A stretch of DNA of 64,000 bases. It comes from Cymodocea nodosa. Lineage: Eukaryota > Streptophyta > Magnoliopsida > Alismatales > Cymodoceaceae. The notes beneath the pieces are model-generated. The model made no database searches. It saw only the letters and a list, made by a program, of their open reading frames with translations, and was not told the DNA's origin. The translations under genes were made by a program, and so were the position numbers. Where the stretch lies: the NCBI GenBank assembly GCA_036874045.1, contig CM072344.1:11442501-11506500 (forward strand). Reading direction: 5' to 3'. The stretch's first letter is position 1, and each line of letters begins with the position of its first letter. Positions 42,638 through 55,100 of this stretch are shown here, one piece after another.

Positions 42638-44279
42638 TGTTGAGTATTTTATTTTGATGATGTGTGCTAAATGAAAATAATCATGTTTGCTCAATTACTA
42701 TTGCTTGTGAAAAGAAATTAAAATCATCAATTAATACAGAAAAAGTTTACTAATATAAATACTTGTCTATATTGGATCTAAAATTATACTAAGTTAATAA
42801 CTAGTTGTTTCATTGCATTAATCTCTCATTTAACTAAACTTCAAGTTAACGTGTGTTTTTATTGAAAATCATGATATATTTTAAGGTTATATTTTTTGTA
42901 TCATGTACAGTGCACATTTAGACAACTCGTTAAGTTAAAGTATTATTTTTATAGAGGTCATGTGAGAACTCGTTAAGTTAGAGGCTTAAAGGTTAAAATA
43001 GGTCACGTGAGAACTCGTTAAGTTAGTGAGTAAAAGAAGAGACGAACTCGTTAAGTTAGTGTTATACACATGGTGAAATTATAAGTTATGAATATTATAT
43101 TGTATCATGTGAGGTGCACATGTTTAACTCATTAAGTTAACGTAACTAAACGCGTTGAGTTGCTACGTTGATCACCAAGGCAACGCGTTAGGTTAGCGTT
43201 ATAAACTTAAGTTGTTATTTTTGCACGTGGTAAAATTCTTATTATAAAAACATTTGTTTATCACTAGTTCGTTGAGTTATCGTAACACAACAGAGATGGT
43301 TCGTTGAGTTAGCATAACATCACAGATTTAGTTCATTGAGTTAGCTACAATACTAGTCACGTGAATTGACACATGAGGAAATCATTAAGTTAGAAACGTT
43401 AAGTTATATATATACTTGTGTTACTCGTTTAGTTAACATTAAAGTAACGACTTCTTATTACACTAATGAAAAATTTTGGACAATAAAGTTTATTTTGCAA
43501 GAAATTTTTCAGAGATCCAGGATTGATGATTAAAGAAAATTCGAAATGTAAACGTGGGTCAGAACATATGTATTTTGATGAAGGAAAAAGAAAAGACGTG
43601 AAGAAGTGGAAAACTAGTAGTGATTAAACGTGGAGGATATGCATGAAATGAAGATATAGTATAAAAGGCATAGCTCGTTGATAAAATTATCCTTGCACAC
43701 TAAACGAAAAATCTTTTCAAGGATCAAACTATCCCTACACATCAAACGAAAAATCTTTTCAGGGATCAAAAACACCTCTTCGGGGAAAATCTCTCAAGTG
43801 GAAGAAAATTCAATAAAGCATAAAAAGGTAAGATATATGTCACTAAAGATTTGAAGTATCAGGTGGAAGCAAATTCAGTGAAGCAAAAAAAGTAAGATTT
43901 ACGTCATTGAAGATTTAAAGTATCAGAAGAAAGCAAATTCGGTGAAGCATAAAAAGACAAGATATTCGTCACTAAAGAATTGCTAAAGAAGAAAGAGAAG
44001 AAGAAAGATCTCAAATAGGGAGAAATGTTTTAAATTTCGCAAATTAGTTTTCTCTATTTGTAGTTATGAAATTATTTAGATGATACATGGTATCGAGATA
44101 TAATTGCATCTACAATTTCTAAGGAGAATTGAATTGTATATTGTAATTGAAACCTTGAATAAAAATGATTTTATGAAAACAATGTCTCGACTTGTTTTTG
44201 AGTTTTAAAGTTTCAATTATATTCAAAAATATTGAAATACACAATTCACCCCTCTCTTGTGTAGCCATACGATCCTACA
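42638..44279 (+). repeat. CB-1 5' LTR
   Basis: 1,642 bp from TGTTGAGTATTTTATTTTGA to catacgatcctaca. U3 is dense in actcgttaagtta repeats (42920-43070 and on), and 43054-43200 is similar to G1 LTR 18405-18530. A TATA box lies at 43660-43668. CB-2 at 61034 has the same LTR. Confidence 0.92.
43660..43668 (+). promoter_or_regulatory. TATA box of the CB-1 LTR
   Basis: TATAAAAGG in atatagtataaaaggcatag; conserved in CB-2 at 62048-62056. Confidence 0.7.
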
Positions 44280-44281
44280 AG

Positions 44282-44293
44282 TGGTATCAGAGC
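44282..44293 (+). promoter_or_regulatory. CB-1 primer binding site (initiator tRNA-Met)
   Basis: TGGTATCAGAGC two bases after the LTR end; unmutated. Confidence 0.95.
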
Positions 44294-44480
44294 TTCGTTA
44301 ATAATCTTTGATATAAAATCGATACCAACTTATTTAATATCATTGCTTATTCTACCTTTCTTATTTTTTAAACAGACATTAATATCTGAGCATACGTTTA
44401 ACTTTCTTGATTTAAGGCTCAAGTTGTTTTAATGTTTTTAGACTATTTAAAATCAAATAGGTTGAAAAATCTAAGGTAAG

Positions 44481-46739
44481 ATGGCTATTGGAAATGGTAA
44501 TTTTTCTTTATATGAAGGCCAAAATCTTAATTGTCCTCCTTTATTTGATGGAATACATTTTGAATATTGGAAATATAGGATGACTATTTTTCTTCAAAGT
44601 ATAGATCATAAGTTGTGGTTCATAATTTCTAAACCATATACTCCATTATCTACCCCTTATAATTCTTGGACAATTACTAAAAAATAAAATGAAACTCTGA
44701 ATGCTAAGGGCTTAAATATTTTATTTTGTACATTGAGTTATGAACAATTCAGTAAAGTGTCGGCATATAAATCTGCTTATGAGGTGTGGCATGCATTAGA
44801 AGTTTCACATGAAGGTACTTCTCAAGTTAAAGAGACTAACATAAACATGTTGATTTATAAGTATGAACTCTTTAAGATGCATGAAGACGAAAGTATTTCT
44901 GAGATGTTTTCTAGATTTCTTGATATCATAAACTCTTTAAAATGCTTAGGAAAGAATTTTGAACATAAGGATTTGGTGAGGAAAATTCTCAGATCCCTAA
45001 GTTCTAAATGGTCTCAGAAAGTAACATCAATTAAGGAATCACGAGATTTAAATGTTTATACCATGAATGAACTTATAGGAAACTTAACAACTTATGAAGT
45101 TCAATTAAATGAATCACTGAGTCACAACAAACCAAAAATGAAGAAAGAAATATCCTTCAAAATTAATTCAGATTCTGATATATCTACTGATTTTGATGAG
45201 GATTTGATTTTGCTGACTAGGAAATTCAAGAAAGCATGGAAATCTAGGAAACAACAAAGGAACAAGAATGATAAACCCTCAATGTCAAAATCACTAAATG
45301 ACAAGAATTTTTCATCTAGAAAGTATGTATGTTACAACTGTAAGAAACCTAGACATCTTTCTCTAGATTGTCCTAAAAGGAAAAATAAAAAGCAAAGTAC
45401 GACAAATCAGAAGAAGACGGCTCAGAAAACTCAAAAAAAGTTTTACAAGAAAAAGGCTTTGAAGGTCACTTGGGATGATACGTCTAAACTGTCTGAATCT
45501 GAGGAATCATCATCAAAATCTTCACATTCAGAAGAAGAATAAGAGTTAGAAGACATTGCTCATGTGTGCTTTATGGCAGATGAGTCTGAGGTAATATTTG
45601 ATCCTGAAAGTCATTCAGATTTTAACTTTGATGAATTATTATGTGCTTATCATGCATTATTACAAAAACTTAAAGTTTGTAAACTGGAAAATAAGAATAT
45701 TAGAAACTCTTTATCCATTGTGGAAAAAGAAAATTATTTCCTATCTACTACTTTAGAAAAGTTTAAATGTGATAATTAAAATCATGTTGGAGATTTGCAT
45801 AAATTTAGATTTAATGAATGTGTCTTGCATGAACAAATACAGAATACAAATGCTGAAAAATTAAAGATAGAATTTGAAAATGAAATCTTGAGAAAAAATA
45901 TAAATGAACTTGAATTAGAGATAGATAAATTAAAACTGAGGGAGCTAGATTTAAATTCTACCATTGAGAAATGGAATTTAAGTCAATCTAAGTTAGAGAA
46001 ACTAACTAGTACCCCTGCGGTGTCATATAAATTTCGCCTAGGATTTGATTATCCTGAATATCCTGAATCTCAAGCCAATAAAGGATTTATTAGTTGCAGT
46101 TCAAGTAAATCTAAGACTAAAATTCCTTTTATCATGAAACAAGGTAATAAATATGTAGAAGTAGGTACTTCAAGGGATGAATCATGTAGTAATAATATAA
46201 ATCAATGTGATTTGTCAAATTGTACTTCTAACATGACTATTAATGTTTCTAAAAATCTTGTTTCTTGTTCTGGAAATTCGGTTTCTAATGTCCCTAAAAT
46301 TTCAAACAATTGTAGTAAACTGAAAATTCAAAAACCCGAGCATGTAATTCAAAACATTGGTGTTAGACCAATTACACATTCTACATGTGATAAATCTAAA
46401 AATTCTTATGCAGAAAAAGATTTTGTATGTACGGAAAATGTTAATACTAGTACAAAATCTTGGTATGAACTTATTGAAATATATGAGCATGACCAAAATA
46501 AATTAACATCTGATAAAAATCAGTTTGGACTTGGTTATACTACATCTGAAAATAAAAAGAATGATTATAAGAGCAATAATGCTATAAGTGAGTATGATGT
46601 TAAAAATAAGTCTATAGTACTTACAACTAATAAGAATGTAAATGATAATGTTAAACTATTTTTAAACAAAAAGAAGAAATATGCGTTTAATGAACTTGGT
46701 CCTCAACAGCATTGGGTACCAAGAAAAAGTTTTTCTTAA
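44481..46739 (+). pseudogene. CB-1 gag
   Basis: ATG at 44481; one frame of 753 codons to TAA at 46737, broken by three stops (44685, 45540, 45777). N-terminal FDGIHFEYWKYRMTIFLQSI, UBN2 core (KYELFKMHEDESISEMFSRF), CCHC knuckle (CYNCKKPRHLSLDC at about 45331-45372), a very basic stretch (KKTAQKTQKKFYKKKALKVT), an acidic serine segment (SESEESSSKSSHSEEE) and a long coiled, then asparagine/serine-rich tail ending QQHWVPRKSFS. In CB-2 the first stop is Glu. Diverged homologue of CA gag with the same layout. Capsid protein; inactive here. Confidence 0.88.
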
Positions 46740-46769
46740 TTTGTTTTGCAAGAGGAAACGACATCAAAA

Positions 46770-46845
46770 TGGATCTTGGACAGTGGAGCATCAAGTCACA
46801 TGACTGGATAGAAAAGTCTACTACAAAATTTTACTGAATTCTTGT
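46770..46845 (+). pseudogene. CB-1 truncated protease
   Basis: WILDSGASSHMTG starts at 46770 in the same frame as gag, after the gag stop, then meets a TAG and crosses the deletion junction near 46840. Only the catalytic start of the copia protease remains. Confidence 0.75.
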
Positions 46846-47446
46846 TGATCAAATTATCATTGCACACTAAACGAAAAATCTTTTCAATGATCAAGCTATC
46901 CCTGCACATCAAACGAAGAATCTTTTCAAGGATCAAAAACACCTCTTCGGGGAAAATCTCTTAGGTGGAAGAAAATTCAGTGAAGCATAAAAAGGTAAGA
47001 TATATGTCACTGAAGATTTGAAGTATCAGGTGGAAGCAAATTCAATGAAGTAGAAAAGGTAAGATGTATGTTACTGAAGATTTAAAGTATTAGAAGAAAG
47101 TAAATTCGGTGAAGCATAAAAAGACAAGATATTCGTCATGGAAGAATTGCTGAAGAAGAAAGAGAAGAAGAAATATCTCAAACAAGGAGAAATGTTTTAA
47201 ATTCCACAAATTAGTTTTCTCTATTTGTAGTTATGAAATTGTTTAGATGATACATGGTATCGAGATATAATTGCATCTATAATTTCTGAGGAGAATTGAA
47301 TTGTATATTGTAATTGAAACCTTGAATAAAAATTATTTTATGAAAACAATGTATCGACTTGTTTTTGAGTTTTAAAGTTTCGATTATATTCGAAAATATT
47401 GAAATACACAATTCACCCCCCTCTTGTGTAGCCATACGATCCTACA
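46846..47446 (+). repeat. CB-1 truncated 3' LTR
   Basis: Matches 5' LTR positions from about 43680 to 44279 and ends in cgatcctaca. U3 and the TATA box are deleted. Confidence 0.88.
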
Positions 47447-48559
47447 AAATGGAATAAACACGTCAGTCCAAGCAAACTTTTTAGGCATAATTCTTCTTGC
47501 TATTAATTCTATTTTAATGTAGTCTGCGTTCCTTCTTAATTTGTAAAGTTGCATTATGTTATCAATACTAAATAAAAATGTATTTCCATTAATGAATTGA
47601 AATGCAAAAAGGGATCCTCTTCTATTCCAAGATAATGTAGCTATTTCTATTTCTACATCTATTTCAATATTTTCCTCTTCCCACTTCCATTCATTTAGGT
47701 CTTTTATAATCCATATTTGAAATTTCATCAATTCATCCCACCATTTAATTAGACATAAAGTAGGATCATCATATTCATTATACCACATTTCTAATTAAAT
47801 TTTATCATATTCTGAAAATGGTGGTTTAGCTATATCACTCAGTATAGGCAATATTTCTATAAAGTCATCATCATAACTATCTATGCTTACTATGTATAAA
47901 TTAGATCTAAATGCAACTGATATATGTGTGACTAGATATATATATCCATCAAGTATGACATATATGTTGTTAATTAATGCTATCTGTCCTAGATATATCA
48001 TAGTATTTTCAGTCCAAGATCTATTCAGAAAATTATACACACTTAAGCATAACTCTTCATCCCAATTTCCAGTTGGTCTCTAGTAATACAATTTTTCAGG
48101 AATGGTCGAATTTTTATAAGAAAATGTTAAAGTTGACCCACAGTTTTTAGTTGGTACTTCAAATCTATTAAGCCTTCCTATATTCCATTCTTCTCTAGTG
48201 ATAGGATTTTTAATCAAAATATCAAGTAACAGAATTGCATACCTTGGTTTGGTTCTATAAATAATTAATCCTTCATCTATCCCTATAATAAGATCTATTC
48301 CTTCTAATGTATTGGGTAGAATTCCAGCAGTTTCTTCTATATTCAGATATTCATAGCTGATTGAACTACAATTAAATGACTTCCATAAAAATCCATCTCT
48401 AATCTTAGTCATTTTTGTAGCTTGTAGTCCATGAAAATATTTTTCTCTAACACAATCTTTGATTTCCTTTGATACACAACACAATCTGCATAGATCTTTA
48501 GTTGACAAGTTACTTAGTACTTCCCTTAGTGTATCTAGTGGTAATTTCATCAATTCCAT
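47447..48559 (-). pseudogene. Retrotransposon-borne F-box protein (G1-minus copy)
   Basis: ATG at 48559 (MELMKLPLDTLREVLSNLST, then KDLCRLCCVSKEIKDCV, the F-box). One uninterrupted frame continues through LYIVSIDSYDDDFIEILPIL and WNRRGSLFAFQFINGNTFLF to FAWTDVFIPF at 47450, where CB-1 splits the gene. Only two stops occur: a TAG after PEKLYY near 48077 and the TAA near 47797 that G1-plus shares. Trp codons stand where the plus copy has TGA or TAG. The protein is therefore better preserved here and shows the family ORF is about 375 residues. A spliced or shorter product ending at the shared TAA is also possible. F-box assignment is firm; the C-terminal class and target are unknown. Confidence 0.83.
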
Positions 48560-48802
48560 CTATTGTGATTCTGTATAACATAAACAAAAATTTAACAAAG
48601 CTAAAATTAACATAGCTACTTACTTACCCTCGTGGAGTTAGGTCATAACTCAACGGACTATGTTTGTTGAGTTAAGTAATAACTCTACGATACTACTAAC
48701 TATAATTAAACTTATATTTTTTTCTTTTTATATTTTGCTACTTTCTATATTATACATAGTTACTTAAGTTATACTACTTCATTCAATTTAAGTTATACTA
48801 CT
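48560..48802 (-). other. Spacer between gag and F-box ORF (G1-minus)
   Basis: Counterpart of 29906-30120: hairpin unit at 48620-48695 (gttgagttatgacctaactc on the minus strand), then gggtaagtaag and the pyrimidine-rich ttatacag acceptor-like site before the ATG. Confidence 0.6.
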
Positions 48803-50150
48803 TCATTCAACTTCCCTCCCATAGGAGGTATCAATTTCATTAACAGTTCTATTGACAGGGTTAGGTATTGCTTGCATTGGCAATCCTCCAGTAGGTCTAA
48901 TTTTCATTGATTCCTTCTGTCTAGGGGGTATATTTCTATTCATATTTGATTTTGAATTGCAACATTTCCAAATACAAGATCTAGACGATTGTTTAATTAT
49001 TGGATTATCTTTTCTAATTTCTCTATTCTATATCCTTATTCAATTAATGCTTCATAACTTATATTTTTGTCATTTATATTTTCTCCTCCTTGGAAATTGT
49101 TGTTTCTCTAAAATAGATTCAGGTGATTTTTCCAATTAGGGTTATAAGAATTTCCAAAGGTATCTTTCTAGTTTCTAGCATAAATAATATCTAAGTCATT
49201 AACGTTTGCATTCTTTTCTACTAGTTTTTGATTTAATGATAACTCATCTATTTTCTTTGTTAACACAGTTAATTTAACTTCAAGCATAGTGCTTGAATCT
49301 ATTTCATGCATTCCCCTTAGCAATATTTTTTTATCTGTAATAGCTTCAACCGAGTTTTCCCATTGTGTACTACCTTTTGCAAAGTTTTCTAAGTATGCCC
49401 TTGCTTCTTCACTACACAGTTTTAAAAATCCATTCTGACAAGTAGATTCTAATAAAGATTTCGTTGAAACATCTATGCCTTCATAAATTATATCTATTAA
49501 TTGTGCTTTACTCATTGCATGATATTGACATTGAGTTAGTAAATCTTTAAATCTTTCAAAATATTTCCAAAATGATTCTCCCTGTTTTTGGCTACACATT
49601 AATATTTCCTTTTTCTTTTTAATCGTTTGATGTGTTGGATAATATTTTCTAGAAAAACAGAGCAAAATTCAGTCCATGCAGAAATTGAATCAAGCGACAA
49701 AGTATATAACCATCCCTTAGTTGTTTCTTTTAAAGCAAAAGGGATATATCTAAGTTTAATAGCATCAATACTCATGTTCGGCATTTTCATCATTTGACAA
49801 ATTTCGTTAAATTCTCTAAGGAAATAATAGGCATCCTCTCTTTCTAATCCATGAAAGTGTGGCAATTGACTAATATAATTAGATTTCAATTCAAACCTAT
49901 CTCCCTCAAACTTTGGCAATCGAATACATGAAGGTTCATCAACTAATTCAGGATATAGAATTTCCCCTAATGGTTTTTCTACTAGAGCAGCCATATCTTT
50001 GTTCTCTTTTAAAAAAAGATTAGCTACACCCCTAAGGATTTCGTTAAAGTCCAATTCAAAAAATGTTTCAGTATGGCTCTATGTTGAATAATCTTGTGTA
50101 GGTGTTCTTACTAATCGTTTAGTACTAGGAGAACAAATCCATGTGCTCAT
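48803..50150 (-). pseudogene. G1-minus capsid-type gag
   Basis: ATG at 50150 (MSTWICSPSTKRLVRTPTQD), then FELDFNEILRGVANLFLKEN, FHGLEREDAYYFLREFNEIC, FALKETTKGWLYTLSL and CSQKQGESFWKYFERFKDLL, to a TGA at 48803. A one-base change near 49640 shifts the frame after TEFCSVFLE; a stop follows TQDYST near 50078, and stops or frame changes affect the C-terminal part beyond 49168. Where G1-plus has stops (MST-stop, PT-stop, PSCI-stop, LT-stop) this copy has Trp, Gln, Arg and Gln. As in G1-plus, there is no knuckle. Confidence 0.83.
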
Positions 50151-51177
50151 AAACTCTTAACATAAAGTAAAATAGCAGAAGTTTAATTACATACTAGTCT
50201 GAAGCTTTGTTTTTTGTAAATAGTTGTTGACAGATGAAGTTGAATCAGTTGCTTCTCCTTCCAGTTCCCCAACGAATTTTCTTTTCTTTCAAAAGTGCTG
50301 GTAACTCATAAATAATATTCTATTCTATATTTATAATGCACATCCATAAAGCGAATGAATCTCGTTGTAAGAACGTGTCTTGTAACGTGTAGTATGGTTC
50401 CTATTTTTATGGATACATGTTCCACTTCTAATTTCAAATTTCAGTAATTGCTAAACCCACGAAGTTTCATTCGTGGCTAAAAGAATAACCGTTTAGCTTA
50501 ATCCATGAACTAACCTTGTTGAGTTAGTTATAGTTAACTCAAGAGACTAGCTTAGGTTACTATTTGCTAACTCTACGGACAAACTTCATTGAGTTACAGT
50601 TAACTCAACGAAGTAACTTTATATTTTATTATTGACCTCATGGAGTTAAGGTTAACTCAACGGACTTACTCCATTGAGTTAACACTTAGCAAATTTTGTA
50701 AAACTTACTCCTAGTATTAACTTCTATATATTTTTCTCTCCTACATTTTGTCAACTTAAATAAAGTTACATACATGTCATTAATGCAGTGTTCTAATTTA
50801 AACACATTTAAATCTGAACATTATATGCATATTTAACTTGTAGTTCATTTCCTGTTGTGCAGAATTTACATTTTACTTTTCAGCATGCAGATATGTTCAA
50901 GCATTAACCAAACATCGTGCATTTAATCATGTCATTCAGAAAATTTGTAAGTCTTTTAAACGTACTTGCACATTGTTTAAACAGTTATATAATATTCAAG
51001 ATAGTTCATCCATTACATCATTCATTCTCAAACATGAATGTAAAAACATTTGAAAAATATTCATTCATTTATATAAATAATTTACATTTACATTCAGTCA
51101 GATATTTTCCATACAAATATAAGTATAAGTAGACAAACAATACAATTTAATCTTTCTTCCTAAGTTCATCTACTTCC
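50151..51177 (-). other. Spacer between ORF3 and gag (G1-minus)
   Basis: Counterpart of 27586-28555, with a rich GTTGAGTTA/TAACTCAAC hairpin cluster at 50450-50680 and the TATA-like box at 50326-50335 (minus). No gene. Confidence 0.65.
50326..50335 (-). promoter_or_regulatory. Candidate internal TATA box before G1-minus gag
   Basis: TATAAATATA on the minus strand, about 180 bases before the gag ATG at 50150, at the same distance as in G1-plus. Confidence 0.4.
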
Positions 51178-51591
51178 TTCTAGAGTTTTTCTAATTGTTG
51201 CTCTAATTGATTTATCCTCTCTACAGCTCCAATAATGTCTCTAGAAGGTACAGATACTTCAGCAGCTACAGCATTGTAGTTTCTATACTCCTTCACTGAA
51301 ATAGCTCTTGATTTTATCCTTTTAGATGTCCATCTCGTGAAGTCAATACAGTCCCCCATCAGTATAGGTATCAAATCTCCATAAAATAATTTCTTCTTTG
51401 TAGATTTTATCTTAGATAGGAAGACTTGACACTAGTTAACTTGGATTCTATTCACAACTACATATGTGGTCCATTTGATAAATTGACTTAATTCAATATC
51501 ATGGCATTGTCGTTGGTAGACATTTTTAATCAAAATGTTAGTTATCATGTGTGCTTTCCCATTTAAGTGCTTCATTCTGTTTAATAATGGC
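51178..51591 (-). pseudogene. G1-minus ORF3, C-terminal part
   Basis: Reads LIKNVYQRQ, IELSQFIKWTTYVVVNRIQV, KKKLFYGDLIPILM, IDFTRWTSKRIKSRAISVKE and the coiled VERINQLEQQLEKL, then a TAG where G1-plus also ends. A TAG near 51435 replaces Trp. The part upstream is displaced to 58841 by the G4 insertion. Confidence 0.75.
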
Positions 51592-51817
51592 TGTAGAGAC
51601 AAAATTTGTGCATTTTATTAGATATTATTGCATGATAGTTATGGACTTAATTGTGTTAAATATATGTTTTTGAATGAGATTACATGTCAACTATATTTGA
51701 GGCTATTGCATGTCAAATGAGCTAAGTGTTGGAAAAATGCACAAATTTATCACTATTCTAGTTGCATCACATCAAATAACCCACACGTAGGATCATGGTT
51801 AAGTATAGAATTGATTT
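51592..51817 (+). repeat. G4 solo gypsy LTR, left part
   Basis: Starts TGTAGAGACAAAATTTGTGC within ORF3 of G1-minus. Interrupted at 51818 by copia CD, resuming at 57593. Together the parts make about 1.47 kb. The flanks share ataatggc (51584-51591 and 58840-58847). Confidence 0.65.
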
Positions 51818-52124
51818 TGTTATGCAAAGAGAAGTGCGGAAAGGGAGAAGCTTGGACTCGTGGAGAAGAAAGAAGAAGACAAATGGGAAAAACGTGTGAA
51901 ACAACTGCAAAAACACTAGGGTTTAACGTGGTTCCTCAATTGGGTACATCCACGGATGGAGCTCAACTGAATGATTCTCTCTAAGTGATCACAAAGGGAT
52001 ACAAGATTCAACATCAACTCTAAGCACACGTTGGGGGTCTATTTATAACATTTGTGTACCCCCAAGTGGCTAAGGACAAAACTACCCCTATGTGCAACAA
52101 ACTAATTCAAGACACATAATAACA
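51818..52124 (-). repeat. CD 3' LTR
   Basis: Plus-strand borders TGTTATGCAAAGAG and cacataataaca; on the minus strand it begins TGTTATTATGTG. It follows the polypurine tract at 52125-52139. Confidence 0.92.
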
Positions 52125-52139
52125 ATCTTCACCTTGCCT
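52125..52139 (-). promoter_or_regulatory. CD polypurine tract
   Basis: AGGCAAGGTGAAGAT on the minus strand, immediately before the 3' LTR; standard copia position. Confidence 0.85.
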
Positions 52140-52198
52140 TGAATTTACAAACTCCACCTAGAACCAAACAAATTTCCATCTTCAAAAGACCCGAAGGG

Positions 52199-55100
52199 TC
52201 AACTATAAGCAAACACATTAAATAAGTCTAAGCAATGCTTAAACTTGCTTTCAAGAACGCCTTTCGTAAACATATCGGCTGGATTGTCATGTGTGTTGAT
52301 CTTCAAAATCTTCACGCAATCTTCTGTTCTAAGAAAGTGATAACGAACATCAATGTGCTTTATCCTGTCATGAAACACATTGTCCTTCGTTAAGCTGATG
52401 GCACTGAGACTATCATAGAAAATTTCTGCTTTATCATATCACAGACCAAAGTCTCCAAGTAACCCCTTCAGCCAAATACCTTCTTTTCCAGCTTCTGTCA
52501 TTGCCATATACTCAGCCTCTATGGTGGATAAAGATATAGTAGGCTGTAGAGTAGATTTCCAACTAATAATGGAATCTACCAATGTGAAGACATATCCTGT
52601 TAAGGATCTACGCTGATCAACATCACCTACAAAATCTGAATTAGAATATCCAGCTACACTACAGTTATGTTTAACACCATAAATTAGTCCTACATCAGAC
52701 GTTCCCTTCAAGTACCTAAAGATCCTTTTCACGGCCTGCCAATGACTCTTCCCTGGATTTGACATAAACCTACTTACAACACTAAGAGGGTAAGCAAGAT
52801 CCGAACGAGTACAAACCATAACATACATAAGACTACCAACTGCCTGTGAATATGAAACTTTCTTCATGTACTCTTTTTCAAATTGCATCTGAGGTGCCAT
52901 AGCAACTGATAATCGCAAGTTCCTATCATAGGGCGTTTCAATGGCCATGCTTGAAGCCATGCCAAACCTGCTCAAAATCTTCAGAACATAACTATGCTGA
53001 TGGAGAAATAATCTTCCAATGTTCCTGTCACGATAAATCTCCATCCCAAGGATTTTACCTACCAGTCCTAAATCCTTCATTGCAAATTCAGATTTCAATG
53101 TGTCTTTCAAAACCTGTATTTCATTGACATCTTTGGCTGCAATCAAAATGTCATCCACATACAAGAGCAAGTAAACAAATTCTTCTTTAATTTGTTTAAT
53201 ATAGACACATGAATCAAAACTACTTCTAACAAAACCAACATCAGTGATAAAAGAATCAAATCTTTTATACCACTACCTGGGAGACTGTTTCAGCCCATAC
53301 AAAGATTTCTACAGCTTATAAACAAGGTTTGATCTACCTCTTTCTGCAAAACCTGTTGGGTGTTCTATCCAGATATCCTCATCTAAATCACCATGCAAGA
53401 AAGTTGTTTTCACATCCATCTGTTCAAGTTCTAAATCCTTTACTGCAACAATTGCCAAAAGGACTCGAATGGAGGTGTGTTTAACTACTAGAGCAAAGAC
53501 TTCATTGAAGTCCACACCCTCCTTCTGTGAAAACCCTTTTGCTACCAATCTTGCCTTATATTGTATTCCAAGGTTGCTCTGCGTTCCTGATTTCCTTTTG
53601 AACACCCATTTGCAACCAACAATATTCCTGACCTTGGGACGTTTTACCAACTCCCAAGTCCTATTCTTATGCAAAGATTGTAGTTCTTCTTGCATAGCTC
53701 CCAACCAATGTACGGCTTCTGGTCCGCTAACAGCAGCATCAAAACTAGGTGGATCAGCATCCTCCACCTCACCAGCTACCTATAGGGCAAAAGCAACCAT
53801 ATTATTGTAGCCATACCTCTATGGAGGGTGAGCATCCCTCCTAGGACGATCTCTAGCAACACACCTTGAACGTGTGTCCTCAACAAATTCATCTCATCGA
53901 TCTTCTTTTAAAATCAAATGTTGATCTGTATCAATAGGAACAGACTGATCAGATATCAACAGTTGATTCAAATCAAGCTCCACTTGCTCAGGAGTACTAG
54001 GTGGATTCAAAACAGTTGGGTTTTCTTTCTTGTGTATCAAAGAAACCTCATCAAAGGTAACATCCCTGCTATGAATGACCTTTCTTGTTTCTTTATCATA
54101 TATCCTATATCCTTTTACTCACATTCCATATCCCACAAAAATGCCTTCCTTGGCACGCGGCTCAAATTTACCATGATTCACATGGTAATACGTAGGACAT
54201 CCAAATACTTTCAATTTGGAATAGTTAGCTGCTTTATCCATCCATACTTCATAAGGGATCTTATCACCAATTGCATTGGATGGCGACCTGTTCACCAAAT
54301 AGGAGGTTGTGTTAACAGCTTCAGCCCAAAAACATTTTTCTAGCCCAACATGAGAGAGCATACACCTAGCTCTCTCCAACAACATCCTATTAAGACATTC
54401 TGCAACTCCATTCTATTGTGGAGTTCCCCTAACAGTATAATGCCTAGTTATGCCTACATCTATGCAAAAAATGTCAAATTCATTTGAGCAATATTCTAAA
54501 CCATTATCTGTTCTCAAGTATTTTACTTTCCTCCCTACTTGGTTTTCAACAATAGTCTTCCATTGTTTAAAGTTCTTCAAGGCTTCACTCTTATGTTTCA
54601 TAACAAAACCCAAGTCATATGACTAAAGTCATCAACAATGGAGAGAAAATACTTAGAACCTGTTAAAGAGAGTTATTAAGATGGTCCCCAACAATCTACA
54701 TGGACATAATCCAACTTCCCCTTGGTAGAATGTTCTGCTCTTCCAAAGGAAACACGTTTCTATTTCCCATAGATACAATGCTTGCATAAATCAATATCTG
54801 TAAAGATATGACCATCTAACCTGTCAAGTGTATTGAGCTTCTGCATTCCCTTTAGGCCCAAATGTCCTAACCTAGAATGCCAAATAGCTGACATAGATTG
54901 TTGATCACTTATTGTTGCAGCTACCGATCCAATGATAGGTTTGCCCTGAAGAATGTATAAAGGTTCATCCTTGATTCCCTTCATTACTACTAAGGAACCT
55001 TTCAAAATGTGAAGTTTACCTCCTCCACCTGAAAAATTGAAACCTTTCTGATCAAGAGCCATTAGTGAAAGTCATTAGTGAAATAAGGCTCTTGCCCAAC

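Larger units (their letters stand above)
42638..47446 (+). mobile_element. CB-1: SIRE-like copia deletion derivative
   Basis: 4,809-bp insertion within the F-box ORF of G1-minus, with AAATG duplications. It has a full 5' LTR, intact primer site, gag and the first codons of protease. Then a deletion removes the rest of pol and the U3 part of the 3' LTR. The junction near 46840 falls in a short shared string (gaattct-like). This is the same architecture as CA-3. Confidence 0.9.
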
